Notes: a model not told the origin generated them from the sequence alone. A DNA stretch of 43,841 nucleotides from UBA1765 sp045615885 (GCA_045615885.1 JAZLFR010000065.1:1-43841), one strand, 5' to 3'; counted from the first letter of the stretch, positions 1 to 9,292 are shown. A program made the numbers and translations.

Positions 1-141
1 GAAGCGCTTTGCTGCTGCAAGGCCCTTTGCTGCGAGGGTTGTGCAGATTGCTGCTGTAAGGGTGGTTTTACCGTGGTCAACGTGACCGATGGTGCCGATG
101 TTGCAGTGCGGCTTGCTTCTGTCGAAATGTTCTTTTGCCAT
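1..141 (-). CDS. tuf: Elongation factor Tu, N-terminal part (runs off the window)
   Basis: The 47 codons visible on the minus strand begin [20 protein letters not shown] and continue into [12 protein letters not shown], the conserved EF-Tu start with its P-loop GHVDHGKT at residues 19-26. EF-Tu delivers aminoacyl-tRNA to the ribosome as a GTPase. The rest of the gene lies before position 1. The start is fixed by a purine-rich ribosome site (AAGAGGAAAAA) immediately before ATG at 141-139. A leader of about 120 nt separates it from the promoter box at 261-268. Identification is by direct reading of a highly conserved N-terminus. Confidence 0.97.
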
Positions 142-260
142 TTTTTCCTCTTCTTCACCAGAAGGTTTATCGCTTCATTTATGAATGTTTTGCCCGATTT
201 TCGGGTCAAAGTTACGCTTTCGTACAGCATAGGAAGCGGTACTATACGAAAATTTGGGTG

Positions 261-290
261 CAAAGATAGAAAAATTCAACATATTTCCAA
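261..290 (-). promoter_or_regulatory. Putative tuf promoter, Bacteroidetes/FCB style
   Basis: On the minus strand TTGG (290-287) is followed after 18 nt by TATCTTTG (268-261), matching the TTTG / TAnnTTTG (-33/-7) promoter pattern known in Bacteroidetes. The roughly 120-nt leader to the tuf start contains a small CCCGA/TCGGG hairpin near 188-201. The assignment is inferred from motif and position. Confidence 0.5.
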
Positions 291-430
291 GGGGTCGCGA
301 TAATTTTACAAAAATTTTTCATTTCGTAACTGACGATTTTAAAGGTAGTTACCACTTTTTCAGCAGTTCTTTCCACATAATTCACGACTTATCAACATTT
401 TGAAAATGTAAATAATATTTTGCAGAAATC

Positions 431-525
431 GCGTTAGCGGGCGCCGTGGCGGAGCCATTCGGACTTGCGCTTTGCGCAAGGCTGAACGAAATGGCTCGAA
501 CGAGCCATATAGCGCAAGCACGCGA
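431..525 (+). repeat. Structured interspersed repeat, family B, copy 1
   Basis: This sequence begins GCGTTAG, contains GCCATTCGGACTTGCG, CTGAACGAAA and TATAGCGCAAG, and shares these blocks in the same order with the reverse strand of 35146-35280. It holds two perfect hairpins: CTTGCGC-TTT-GCGCAAG (464-480) and ATGGCTCG-AA-CGAGCCAT (491-508). The second stem lies between the conserved CTGAACGAAA and TATAGCGCAAG blocks and has a different sequence but the same pairing in copy 2. It lies just past the 3' end of the MFS gene and may double as its terminator. The remainder of 142-577 holds only the tuf leader and promoter and AT-rich sequence. Confidence 0.7.
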
Positions 526-577
526 CCCCGAAGCACACGGAATCCAAGAACGGCCTTCGGGGGAACGCCCCAAAAGG

Positions 578-1750
578 CTACCCTTCCAGCTTGTTCTTTT
601 GATAATGCCTAGATGTATATCTAATATACATGGCGCACGCAAGCACTAGGCCAAATGCGCTCACGAGAAATATCGGCTGCTGGCTGCCCAGACGACCCGC
701 CATGGAGCCGCCGGCGAGAATGCCCGCGCCGATGCCGATGTCCCAGGCGCTCAAGTAGGTGCTGTTTGCCGTGCCGCGCTGGTCATGGCGAGCAAGGTTC
801 ACGCACATGGTCTGGTAGCCGGGGAAGATGAGGCCGAGGCTTGAGCCAATGAGAAATGCGGAGGCGAAAAAGCAGACCGGGCCGCTTGCAAAGGCGAGCA
901 GGAAGTATGCTGCACATAAAAGAGCCATGCCGATGGCCACGAGGCGCGTGAGATAGCCGCGGTCGATGAGCCTGCCCGTAAGAATCCGGTTCATGATGAG
1001 CCCCGCCGCGATGAGGGCGTAAAACCAGCCGCTTCCGGAGATCCCGAGCTCGCTTGCATAGAGCGCTATGTAGTTGGTGACCGGGCCATAGGCGAAACCG
1101 ACCAGAATGAAGTTCAAAAACTGCGGAATGGCGCGCGTGAGGAAGAACCTGTCGAGAGAAAGCGGAGCGTGGGGCCTTTTTTCCCTGGGCTTTACCCTCA
1201 GCGTGCCGACGAGGCAAAGACCGATGACGCAGAGAAGCGTGGAAATGATGAAGACGATGTTGTCGCCAAACGCCTCGTACAGGAACATGCCGGTCATCGG
1301 GCCGGTTGCGAAAGCCAGGTTCACGCTGATTCCGAAATAGCCGATGCCCTCGCCACGGCGGCTCGACGGGAGGGAGTCGATGGCAACGGTGTTGCTTGCC
1401 GTGCTCGAAATGCCGAAGGTTACGCCGTGCATAAAGCGCAGAACGCCGAGAAGCGGGATGAGGCCAAGAGTCTTGTAGCCGATAAAGCAGAGCGTGAAGC
1501 CGAAAAACGTCCAGAAGTAGAGCGGCTTGCGCGAAAGGGTATCGACAAGGAAGCCTGCGAACGGGCGGCAGGCAAGGGCGCCCATGGTATATAGCGAGAT
1601 GATGATGCCCGCCGTTGCGTTATCTGTTTGGAATTTGTCGAAGATGAACAGAGGAAGGATCGGAAGCAGCTGGTAGAAACTGAAGAAAAGCAGAAAGTTC
1701 GCGGCGGCAACCGTTACAAAGTTTCGAGTCCAGAGTTTTTCCTGTTCCAT
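578..1750 (-). CDS. MFS family efflux transporter
   Basis: A protein of about 390 residues with around twelve hydrophobic helices and the major-facilitator loop between helices 2 and 3 (GFLVDTLSRKPLY). It has no cytoplasmic domain, as expected for a drug or metabolite:H+ antiporter of the inner membrane; the substrate cannot be read from sequence. The ATG at 1750 is chosen because GGGGA lies 5 nt before it; an in-frame ATG at 1762 has no such site. It starts about 20 nt after the stop of the EF-G-like GTPase gene, so the two are probably co-transcribed, and repeat B1 follows its stop. Confidence 0.85.
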   Translation of the reverse strand: MEQEKLWTRNFVTVAAANFLLFFSFYQLLPILPLFIFDKFQTDNATAGIIISLYTMGALACRPFAGFLVDTLSRKPLYFWTFFGFTLCFIGYKTLGLIPLLGVLRFMHGVTFGISSTASNTVAIDSLPSSRRGEGIGYFGISVNLAFATGPMTGMFLYEAFGDNIVFIISTLLCVIGLCLVGTLRVKPREKRPHAPLSLDRFFLTRAIPQFLNFILVGFAYGPVTNYIALYASELGISGSGWFYALIAAGLIMNRILTGRLIDRGYLTRLVAIGMALLCAAYFLLAFASGPVCFFASAFLIGSSLGLIFPGYQTMCVNLARHDQRGTANSTYLSAWDIGIGAGILAGGSMAGRLGSQQPIFLVSAFGLVLACAMYIRYTSRHYQKNKLEG

Positions 1751-1771
1751 AACATTCCCCATTGCAGCAAA

Positions 1772-3727
1772 TCATTGCACTTCGCGGTAGTCGAGAAAAC
1801 GCATGCTGTAGATTGCCGTCCCCTTGCTTATGGAACGGACGCTTGTCGCGTAGCCGAAGAGCCCGTGGAGCGGGACTTCGGCGTAGAAACTGTGAATGAG
1901 GCCGTCACCCTGGATTTCGCGGACGCGGCCGCCACGGTACTGGACGTCGCCCGTGAGGTTGCCAGCAAAGCGAGCCGGGCATTCCGTGAAGAGTTCCATG
2001 TATGGTTCAAAGACGCGCACGTTCTTTGCAAGGATAGAGAGCTTGAAAGCGTCGGTCACTACCTTTTTTAGCATCGGCGGCGGGAGTTCCGGAGTCATTT
2101 CGGTAATTTTCACCGTAAATTTGCAACCGACGAGCGGACCTTTGCCAAGTACGCCCGCAGAGGATGTTTCTTCCAAAGCCTCGCGAATTGCGGAAGCGTA
2201 GTTTTGGAATAATTCTTTGCTGTTTTCCATATCACTGGATTGCTCCGCTCCCTGAAATTGCAACGACACGATGGATTCAATTTCATTTTCTTCGAAATCA
2301 TTGCGGTCTTCGGCAGAAAATTCGACCGACACATTCCATGGGCCGGCCTGGAAGCCATTTTGAAAGGCCAGAACGGGGGCTTCGAGGCGTTCCAGGTACA
2401 AAACATCGGGGCTTGAGGCGTGAACCCGGCAGTTGAATTCGCGTTCAAGGCGAGAAAGCAGCACTTCCAGCTGCACTTCGCCCACCGTGTGCAAGATCCA
2501 GGCGCCGAGTTCTTCGCGGTATTCCACACGGAACGAAGGATCCGTGCGGGAAAGTGCCTTGAGACTTGAGGCAACCTTTTCAAAGTCTTCGGCAGCGAGG
2601 CATTCCAGGTGCGTTTGCAGAAGCGGCTGGTAATGGCCGGTAAAGTCGATGGAGTTGCGGAGCGTTTCGCCATTCATGCCAATGACTTCGCCAAGTTCCA
2701 GGTCGCGCGGGGCCTTGAGGGCGTAAATGTCGCCCGGTTCAATGCTTTCGACTGCCGTGAGCAGGTTTGCACGCATCCTGGAGAATTCAAAACCAGATGG
2801 CCACCCGGATTTGGCAAGCGAGGCGTGCGAGCGGAAAAGCGCGACTTCGCCCGATTCCTTGAAGCGGCGCAAGCGGAATACGGAGCCGAGCTCGGCGGAA
2901 TTGAGCGATGGCGGCGGCGGTGCAAAAAATGCAAGCGACGTCATTAGGCTGCGCACGGAACGGTTGTCTTTTGCGGAACCGGCGTAGCAAAGCACGAAGT
3001 CTTCGCTTGCAGAGAGCTTTTTTAGCGCGCCGAGCAGTTGCTTCGGGGTGATTTCCCTGCCTTCCAGGACGGCTTCCAAAATTTCGTCATCTACATTGGA
3101 GGCGTGCTCCACGGCTTCGGCGTAGTACTTTTCGAGTTCTGCGTGCTCCCCCGCAATCTTTTCGGCAACTTCGCGGCCTTCGGAGTCATGCACGAGGCGC
3201 GTTCTGCTGAGCACATCGACCGTAGAGACAATTTTTCCGCTACTATATTCCGGGAATGAAAGGAGCACAGGGCGCAGGCCAAAAGCTTCTTCCAGAGAAA
3301 CGAGCGTTTCGTCGAGCGAATAGTCGGGATTGTCGAGCTTGTTGATGAATACGAATGTGCGCAGCCTATGTTCGCGAAGCTTACGCCAGGCACTTACCGT
3401 TTGCGTTTCAATGCCGCCAGACGCAGCCACGACAAGCACGGCAGATTCCGCTGCAGAAAGCGCACTATCGACTTCGGCGCCAAAATCGACATGCCCCGGC
3501 GTGTCGATGAAATTGAACCAGAGATTTTTCCATTCGAAATGGGCTACGCCGGATTCGATTGTAATGCCACGCTTTTTTTCTTCGGGCAGATAGTCCATCG
3601 TGGCAAGGCCATCTTCCACATCGCCCGGGCGGTGTATTTCAGATGCGGTAAAGAGAATGCGTTCCGAAAGAGTCGTTTTGCCGGCATCAACGTGGGCGAG
3701 AATAGCGATGTTACGAATCTGGGCCAT
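1772..3727 (-). CDS. EF-G/TetM-like translational GTPase
   Basis: A 651-residue translation-factor GTPase. G1 AHVDAGKT (11-18), switch RGIT (53-56), G3 DTPGH (75-79) and G4 NKLD (129-132) are all present, and the C-terminus has the EF-G domain IV/V signature (RGGRVREIQG, then FGYATSVRSISKG). The length is close to ribosomal protection proteins such as TetM (about 640) and shorter than canonical EF-G (about 700). Either an EF-G paralogue or a TetM-like protector is possible. Pairing with an MFS exporter just downstream is suggestive of antibiotic protection, but this is inference. The start at 3727 sits only four bases from a TATATTTG box, so the transcript may be nearly leaderless. Confidence 0.85.
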   Translation of the reverse strand: MAQIRNIAILAHVDAGKTTLSERILFTASEIHRPGDVEDGLATMDYLPEEKKRGITIESGVAHFEWKNLWFNFIDTPGHVDFGAEVDSALSAAESAVLVVAASGGIETQTVSAWRKLREHRLRTFVFINKLDNPDYSLDETLVSLEEAFGLRPVLLSFPEYSSGKIVSTVDVLSRTRLVHDSEGREVAEKIAGEHAELEKYYAEAVEHASNVDDEILEAVLEGREITPKQLLGALKKLSASEDFVLCYAGSAKDNRSVRSLMTSLAFFAPPPPSLNSAELGSVFRLRRFKESGEVALFRSHASLAKSGWPSGFEFSRMRANLLTAVESIEPGDIYALKAPRDLELGEVIGMNGETLRNSIDFTGHYQPLLQTHLECLAAEDFEKVASSLKALSRTDPSFRVEYREELGAWILHTVGEVQLEVLLSRLEREFNCRVHASSPDVLYLERLEAPVLAFQNGFQAGPWNVSVEFSAEDRNDFEENEIESIVSLQFQGAEQSSDMENSKELFQNYASAIREALEETSSAGVLGKGPLVGCKFTVKITEMTPELPPPMLKKVVTDAFKLSILAKNVRVFEPYMELFTECPARFAGNLTGDVQYRGGRVREIQGDGLIHSFYAEVPLHGLFGYATSVRSISKGTAIYSMRFLDYREVQ

Positions 3728-3731
3728 GCAT

Positions 3732-3739
3732 CAAATATA
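3732..3739 (-). promoter_or_regulatory. TAnnTTTG box before the EF-G-like gene
   Basis: TATATTTG on the minus strand ends four bases before the ATG at 3727. If used as a -7 element, transcription would begin at or next to the start codon. No good -33 TTTG was found at the ideal distance, so this is tentative. Confidence 0.35.
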
Positions 3740-3771
3740 GAATTTGCACAAAGGAACCGTTGCCTGAAAAC

Positions 3772-4464
3772 CTAGATTTTCAAAGTGCGGAGATAAGACT
3801 TTTGCTCTTCTGTGATGCGGAAACTTTCAATGGATTTCTGGATGGATTTATTGTGGCACCATGAGCTGAGCAGTCGCTTTTCGATGAACGGAATCGTTGC
3901 ATTGTACTGCTTTGCAAGCGCCGTCGCAAAATACCACGCAACCATCATGTTCACATAATATTCTTCGGAGCGGACTTTTGCCACCTTTTTCAGATATTCC
4001 GATTTGAAATCTTCATCAAGAAAATGGTTCATGAGCATTTCAATGCCAAAGCGAATGGAATAGGTCGTCGAGCCCGAGCCAAACATCCAGCGGTCAATGT
4101 GCGTGAGCAGCGCCTTCCTGTTTTTTGCAAACGGCTTCGGCTTCATCTGGTCGCAAGTGGCCCAGTTATCTACATGCGGCAAAAAGCGGTCGAGTTCGGC
4201 AATGCTTTCGTCAAAATCCTTTATGCTGCTGAGGATAAATGCGTGCAGCTGGTTTTCTTCAAAATACCTGTGCGGCAGGCTGTGCAGAAATTCCTGAATA
4301 TCTTCGCGCTTGAAAAGGTCCTTGGCCATGGCACGCAACGCGGGAGTGCGAACGCCAATGACAGCTTCCTTTGCAATGTTTGGCATGAGCTTGCTCTGGA
4401 AATCGCGATAGGCGAGGTCCTGTTCATTAAAAAGCTGTTTTTGAATTTCTTGATGTAGCGACAT
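3772..4464 (-). CDS. AlkD-family DNA alkylation repair glycosylase
   Basis: A 230-residue all-helical HEAT-repeat protein of the AlkD family, which excises N3- and N7-alkylated purines without flipping the base. The key residues correspond to Bacillus cereus AlkD Trp109, Asp113 and Arg148: W101 and D105 in NWATCDQ, and R138 in YSIRFGIEMLM. Length is normal for the family. It is divergent from the MBL-fold lipoprotein gene with about 60 bp between them, and about 45 bp separate it from the GTPase gene upstream of which it ends. Confidence 0.9.
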   Translation of the reverse strand: MSLHQEIQKQLFNEQDLAYRDFQSKLMPNIAKEAVIGVRTPALRAMAKDLFKREDIQEFLHSLPHRYFEENQLHAFILSSIKDFDESIAELDRFLPHVDNWATCDQMKPKPFAKNRKALLTHIDRWMFGSGSTTYSIRFGIEMLMNHFLDEDFKSEYLKKVAKVRSEEYYVNMMVAWYFATALAKQYNATIPFIEKRLLSSWCHNKSIQKSIESFRITEEQKSYLRTLKI

Positions 4465-4523
4465 ATTTCTAATTTAGCAATGTAAATGCCGGGAACAAAC
4501 CTGGAAATAAAGGATAAGGATTT

Positions 4524-5411
4524 ATGAAGAGTGTTTTCAAAATGACTTTGAGCGCAGCTGCACTTGCAGTAATTTTTGGGTGCGGCGGTGCAGCCCAGGA
4601 AACGACGCAGAAAAATGCGGAGAAACCTGTCGAAAAAGCCCCGGCAGAAATTCAAGCCGTCAAAAGCGCCGACTTTAAGACAGCCACATTGTCTGACGGC
4701 GCAACCGTCACCTGGATCAAGGACAATGCAGGCGAAAAGCTGAACCCGCGCGACCTCTTCAGCGATGCAAGCGATTCCCTCTACAATTCCTTGAACATGC
4801 CCGAGGGAATTCCTGCTACGGTCAGCACATTCCTTATGAAAGTGGAAGGCGAATACATTCTGTTTGATGCAGGCCTTGGCGACTTTGGCGGACAACTTGC
4901 AACGCACCTGAACGAAATGGGCGTGAACCCGAATGACATCAAGCTTGTATACCTTACGCACTTGCATGTGGACCATATTTCCGGCCTTGTAAAAAAGAGC
5001 GAAACTGGCTTTGAAAAGGTATTCAAGAACGCAGCCGTTTTTGTTGGCCAGGTGGAACGCGACGCCTGGATGAACATGGAAAAGAACGATCTGCAAAAGG
5101 CAATTCTTGGAGTGTATGGCGATAGCCTTCATCTGTTTGCATTTGGCGACAAGTTACCACATAACGTAGAAGCTATAGACGCTATCGGCCACACTCCAGG
5201 CCACACCGTTTTCCGCCATGGCGAACTTCTCGTGATCGGCGACTTGATGCATGGTTACGCTCTTCAGATCAACCATCCGGAAATCAATTCCAACTACGAC
5301 ATGGACAAGGAAAAGTCCATTGAAAGCCGCAAGAAGATTCTGGAATTTGCAAAGGCTAACAAATTGACCATGGCAGGCATGCACTTGCCGAGCCCGGGCT
5401 TTGCCGAATAG
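4524..5411 (+). CDS. MBL-fold metallohydrolase lipoprotein
   Basis: A 295-residue protein with a lipoprotein signal peptide (lipobox ending at Cys20, IFGCGG) followed by a metallo-beta-lactamase fold. The metal-binding THLHVDH motif is at residues 145-151, followed by GHTPGHT and then the IGDLMHG aspartate. This is the arrangement of broad MBL hydrolases (lactonase/glyoxalase-like), not specifically a beta-lactamase. It is likely anchored to the cell envelope. AAGGAT precedes the ATG. The DUF763 gene starts 11 nt after its stop, so the two may form an operon. The substrate is unknown. Confidence 0.88.
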   Translation: MKSVFKMTLSAAALAVIFGCGGAAQETTQKNAEKPVEKAPAEIQAVKSADFKTATLSDGATVTWIKDNAGEKLNPRDLFSDASDSLYNSLNMPEGIPATVSTFLMKVEGEYILFDAGLGDFGGQLATHLNEMGVNPNDIKLVYLTHLHVDHISGLVKKSETGFEKVFKNAAVFVGQVERDAWMNMEKNDLQKAILGVYGDSLHLFAFGDKLPHNVEAIDAIGHTPGHTVFRHGELLVIGDLMHGYALQINHPEINSNYDMDKEKSIESRKKILEFAKANKLTMAGMHLPSPGFAE

Positions 5412-5422
5412 CTTACAGCGCC

Positions 5423-6676
5423 ATGCCTAAACGCACCGGAGTCGCAGATTTACCATTGCACACGGGGACTGTACCCCGTTGGCTAGCAGAGCGCATGCGC
5501 GATCTAGGTAAATTGATTGCCGAGTCCATCGTCGAAAACTACGGAAAGAAAGAATTCCTTGTTCGCCTGAGCGATCCTCTGTGGTTCCAGTCCTTTGGAG
5601 CCGTACTCGGCATGGATTGGCATTCTTCGGGAATTACCACCAGCGTGATGTACGCACTGAAACGCGGCTTGAACCCGATTGCACGCGACCTTGGAATTTA
5701 CATTTGCGGCGGCCGCGGGAAGTTTTCCCGCGAAACGCCCACGGAACTTTTTCAAATTGCAGACCAGACCGGAATAAACGGGAACTTTCTTGCACGCACA
5801 AGCAAGCTCTGCGCAAAAGTCGATAACACTGCCGTACAAGACGGCTTTCAACTGTATCAGCACAACTTCATTGTCACGGATGAAGGCGACTGGGCCGTTG
5901 TGCAACAAGGCATGAACACGGGTGCAAAGGCGGCCAGACGCTACCACTGGAGTTCTTCGAACCTGCGTTCCTTTGTGGAAGAGCCGCACACGGCGATCGT
6001 CGGCGAGAACCGTGGCGAAATCTTGAACCTCACACACCAGGAAGCCCGCAACACGCGCAGCTCCATTCTGGACCTTATCCACGAAAATCCGGACCGCATG
6101 ATGCACGAGATAAAGCAGATTGTGGAACCGAGCCGCTCCATAGTCGTGCCACAGCAATACGACCTGTTTGAAACACCGCACGAGCCGATTCTTGTGAACA
6201 GTTCCAGAAACTGCACCATGCCGGCGCACCATGAAGTGCTTGCAGAAGATGTTGATTTGAAGCGCCTTGGCGGCGTGCTTGCAACAGCCTACGAATCGGA
6301 CCCGAAGGACTTTGAAAGCCTGCTGCTTACGCCAGGCCTTGGGCCGCGCACCTTGCAATCGCTAACGCTTGTAAGCGAAGTCATAAACGGAACGCCCTCG
6401 CGCTTTAGCGACCCGGCCCGCTATTCCTTTGCCCACGGTGGCAAAGATGGTCACCCGTTCCCGGTGCCACTGCACGTTTACGACGAAAGCATCCGCATAT
6501 TGGGCGATAGCATCGCAAAGGCAAAGATCGGCGACCGCGATAAATACGAATGCCTAAACCGGCTGCACGCAACGCAACTTGCCGTAGAAAAGAATTGCGA
6601 ACCGCTAGCCGACTTCGACAAAACTATCGCCCACGAAAAGGCCCACTCCGAAGAATGGGGCGGACGCACGGTTTAA
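5423..6676 (+). CDS. DUF763 domain protein
   Basis: A 417-residue protein beginning MPKRTGVADLPLHTGTVPRW, the hallmark start of the DUF763 family. Further family-typical segments are GVADLPL, SFGAVLGMDWHSSGITTS and SFAHGGKDGHPFPV near residue 345. The family is found in archaea and bacteria; its biochemical function is not established. It has no signal peptide or membrane helix, so it should be cytoplasmic, unlike its lipoprotein neighbour. Histidine- and aspartate-rich conserved stretches would fit an enzyme or nucleic-acid-binding role, but this is speculation. Confidence 0.85.
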   Translation: MPKRTGVADLPLHTGTVPRWLAERMRDLGKLIAESIVENYGKKEFLVRLSDPLWFQSFGAVLGMDWHSSGITTSVMYALKRGLNPIARDLGIYICGGRGKFSRETPTELFQIADQTGINGNFLARTSKLCAKVDNTAVQDGFQLYQHNFIVTDEGDWAVVQQGMNTGAKAARRYHWSSSNLRSFVEEPHTAIVGENRGEILNLTHQEARNTRSSILDLIHENPDRMMHEIKQIVEPSRSIVVPQQYDLFETPHEPILVNSSRNCTMPAHHEVLAEDVDLKRLGGVLATAYESDPKDFESLLLTPGLGPRTLQSLTLVSEVINGTPSRFSDPARYSFAHGGKDGHPFPVPLHVYDESIRILGDSIAKAKIGDRDKYECLNRLHATQLAVEKNCEPLADFDKTIAHEKAHSEEWGGRTV

Positions 6677-6699
6677 TAATTAAATTTTGAACAAAAACT

Positions 6700-7860
6700 A
6701 TGTCTGGAAGTAATGCTATGAATTTTACGAAATGGGTCAGCTGCTGGGGCAATGCCACCTCCATTACGGACCGCAAGGAAGCTACATACGCAAAAGACTT
6801 GACTCTGCGCTACCCTATCCGAATCTGCTTTAACGGAAACAAGCTCAGGTTCCGCTTTTCGAACCTGACAGGCACAGAGGCGGTCACGATCAGCGAAGCC
6901 TACGTGGCCCACCGCAAAAGCGAAAACTACTCCCCCGTCGCCATTACTTTTGGCGGCCATGCAAACGGCACAATCCAGCCAGGCACAGAAATCACAAGCG
7001 ATGAAATCGCATTCGGCGCAACCGCAGGCGAAACCGTCGATGTAAGCCTCTACTTTGCAGACTTTACGCAAATGAACGCAGGTACGCTCATTACGGGCCC
7101 GCTTTCCAGCGGAAAGTACAGCTACGGAAACTTCGCCAAGACGCGAGACCTGCCGGCAGATTTGACACGCAATACAAACTGGTTCTACTTCTTGAACACC
7201 ATTGATGTATTTACGGAAGAAAAGAACTTTGCGCTCATCTGCTACGGCGATTCCATTACAGCGCAAGACTGGCCAGACTACTTGGCATTGCGATGCGCAC
7301 ATGAAGGTTTTAACGATGTCGCAATCGTCCGCAGGGCAGTAAGCGGCACGCGCATACTTCGCGAATACAGCTGCATCACCTACGCCGCCTACGGCTTGAA
7401 GGGCGCGACCAGGTTCCCGATCGAAGCAAATGTCGCCGGCGCCAAATCCGTGATCATACAGCACGGCATCAACGACATTATTCACCCGGTCGGCGTCGAA
7501 GTAAACCAGTTCCGCCCCTGGAGCGACATGCCGACGACAGAAGACCTGATAAACGGCGTTGAAACCCTGTACATTGAATATGCCCGCAAACTTGGCTTAA
7601 ATGTTTGGAGCGGCACCCTGCTCCCAATCTTTGGCTGGCGCACCTACAGCGAAAACCGCGATGACATTCGCAACGCATTCAATGAATGGCTCCGCACTTC
7701 TGCAAAGTTCGATGGCTGCGTGGATTTTGACCTTGCAGTTTGCGACCCGAAGGACAAAAAGAAATTCGCAGAAGGCTTTGATTCCGGCGACCACCTGCAC
7801 CCAAGTGCAAAGGCGTACGAAGCCATGGCGAACAGCGTGCCTGCAGAATTACTGCAATAG
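6700..7860 (+). CDS. SGNH/GDSL-family hydrolase
   Basis: A 386-residue protein with an N-terminal beta-rich region (about 1-170) and a C-terminal SGNH hydrolase domain. Block I GDSIT is at 183-187 (catalytic Ser), block III GIND at 256-259, and the catalytic Asp/His pair is in DHLHPS near 364. This layout resembles carbohydrate esterases of the CE2/GDSL type, so acetyl-ester removal from plant polysaccharide is possible in a fibrolytic organism. No signal peptide is visible, so the location is uncertain. ATG at 6718, preceded by GGAAG, is an alternative start. Confidence 0.82.
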   Translation: MSGSNAMNFTKWVSCWGNATSITDRKEATYAKDLTLRYPIRICFNGNKLRFRFSNLTGTEAVTISEAYVAHRKSENYSPVAITFGGHANGTIQPGTEITSDEIAFGATAGETVDVSLYFADFTQMNAGTLITGPLSSGKYSYGNFAKTRDLPADLTRNTNWFYFLNTIDVFTEEKNFALICYGDSITAQDWPDYLALRCAHEGFNDVAIVRRAVSGTRILREYSCITYAAYGLKGATRFPIEANVAGAKSVIIQHGINDIIHPVGVEVNQFRPWSDMPTTEDLINGVETLYIEYARKLGLNVWSGTLLPIFGWRTYSENRDDIRNAFNEWLRTSAKFDGCVDFDLAVCDPKDKKKFAEGFDSGDHLHPSAKAYEAMANSVPAELLQ

Positions 7861-8061
7861 ACCATTCCTTTTTATCCTATAAAAAGGGATTGCAGAAATT
7901 TGGGTGGAAAGTGGCAAAAAACAGCCTAAAAGAGAAAGTTGTATTTTTTGAAAAAACACAGGACTATAAATCTTTGTAAATTACATTACGATAAACCTCT
8001 GAGCTTTGATTTAACTAGGGAAATTCTTAGAGGTCGCCTTGCATGAAAGGAGCTATAGCGT

Positions 8062-9282
8062 ATGACATTGCATGAACATTTCATAGTCAGGCAAAACGAA
8101 GCTGAAGCAAACAAGACCGTCGCAAACGTCCTGGTCATTACTTTGGCCATATTTACTTTGATTCTCATATTGAACTTGCTGCACGTATTCATCATTGACC
8201 AAGCCGTGATGCTTACCGCCTATGCAATAAGTGCAGCCCTTTTGCTTGCTCCAAAAATTTTAAACCATATTTTTGACCCCTCAACGCCCTGGCTAAAAAA
8301 CATCTACATCATATTCGTCAACCTGTTCCTGTTGGTACTCGAAACAACGCTTTCGTTCCATGCAGTCCTTGTCTATGCATTCCCGATAGCACTTGCAGGC
8401 ATCTACTTCTCCAAAAAGACAACATTCTACGGCCTGATACTTACCGTCATCATTTCCATCATCGGACAGTTCTGCGGATTTTTTGCGGAATTTGTGCCGG
8501 ACCAAAACTTTCTAGTCATGAAGCGCCTGCTATTGTTCAGCATTTTGCCAAGAATGCTCACCCTTTTCAGCTTCGGCTTTCTACTCTATTTTCTTTCGGT
8601 ACGCACGACCAAGCTTTTAGACAGGCAGATCAACGATACTTCAAAAATCAGGGAACTCAACAAGGACATGGTTCTTGGTTTTGCAAACCTCGTTGAAAAC
8701 CGCGATGAAAGCACGGGCGGCCATGTAAAGCGCACAAGCAGCTATGTGGAACTGCTTGCCAAGGAACTTTTAAAGCGCGGCATATACAGCGACACGATCA
8801 ACGATGAATTCGTAACGAACCTGACAAACGCAGCTCCGATGCACGACATCGGCAAAATGTCGATCCCCGACCACATATTGCAAAAGCCCGGAAAGCTCAC
8901 CGACGAAGAATACGCAATCATGAAGAGCCACGCAGAAAACGGCGGCAGAATCATCAAGCAGACATTCTCGCACATCGGTGACGACAATTACCGCCAAATG
9001 GTTTACGAAGTGGCTCGCTACCACCACGAAAAGTGGAACGGCAAAGGCTACCCGGAAGGCCGCAGCAAAAAGGAAATTCCGCTTGCAGCACGCATCATGG
9101 CAATAGCCGACGTGTTCGATGCCATTTCACAAAAGCGCTGCTATAGAGACGCAATCCCGCTTGAAGAATGTTTCAGCATTATCAAAAAAGGACGCGGCAC
9201 CGACTTTGAACCGGAACTCGTTGAAGTGTTCCTTGGAATGAAGAAGGAAATCTGCGAAACGATGGATAAAATCAAGGATTAG
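8062..9282 (+). CDS. Membrane-bound HD-GYP cyclic-di-GMP phosphodiesterase
   Basis: A 406-residue protein with about six transmembrane helices in residues 22-182, a short linker (185-205), then an HD-GYP domain. The HD pair is at 261-262 in MHDIGK, HH at 321-322, and the GYP signature in GKGYPEG at 328-333, so the residues needed to hydrolyse c-di-GMP are present. There is no response-regulator receiver; the input is presumably sensed by the membrane part. AAGGAG lies 10 nt before the ATG. A FIST-GGDEF cyclase is encoded nearby on the other strand, so both making and breaking enzymes are in one neighbourhood. Confidence 0.92.
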   Translation: MTLHEHFIVRQNEAEANKTVANVLVITLAIFTLILILNLLHVFIIDQAVMLTAYAISAALLLAPKILNHIFDPSTPWLKNIYIIFVNLFLLVLETTLSFHAVLVYAFPIALAGIYFSKKTTFYGLILTVIISIIGQFCGFFAEFVPDQNFLVMKRLLLFSILPRMLTLFSFGFLLYFLSVRTTKLLDRQINDTSKIRELNKDMVLGFANLVENRDESTGGHVKRTSSYVELLAKELLKRGIYSDTINDEFVTNLTNAAPMHDIGKMSIPDHILQKPGKLTDEEYAIMKSHAENGGRIIKQTFSHIGDDNYRQMVYEVARYHHEKWNGKGYPEGRSKKEIPLAARIMAIADVFDAISQKRCYRDAIPLEECFSIIKKGRGTDFEPELVEVFLGMKKEICETMDKIKD

Positions 9283-9292
9283 AGCGACGGCC

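Noticed and set aside
4221..5132. A 303-codon minus-strand frame across AlkD and the MBL gene
   Set aside because: It overlaps two well-supported genes and their divergent promoter region; composition is that of a shadow frame.
7867..7887. Terminator after the SGNH gene (CCTTTTTAT/ATAAAAAGG)
   Set aside because: A 9-bp stem exists but no T-run follows on the plus strand; support is too weak to list.
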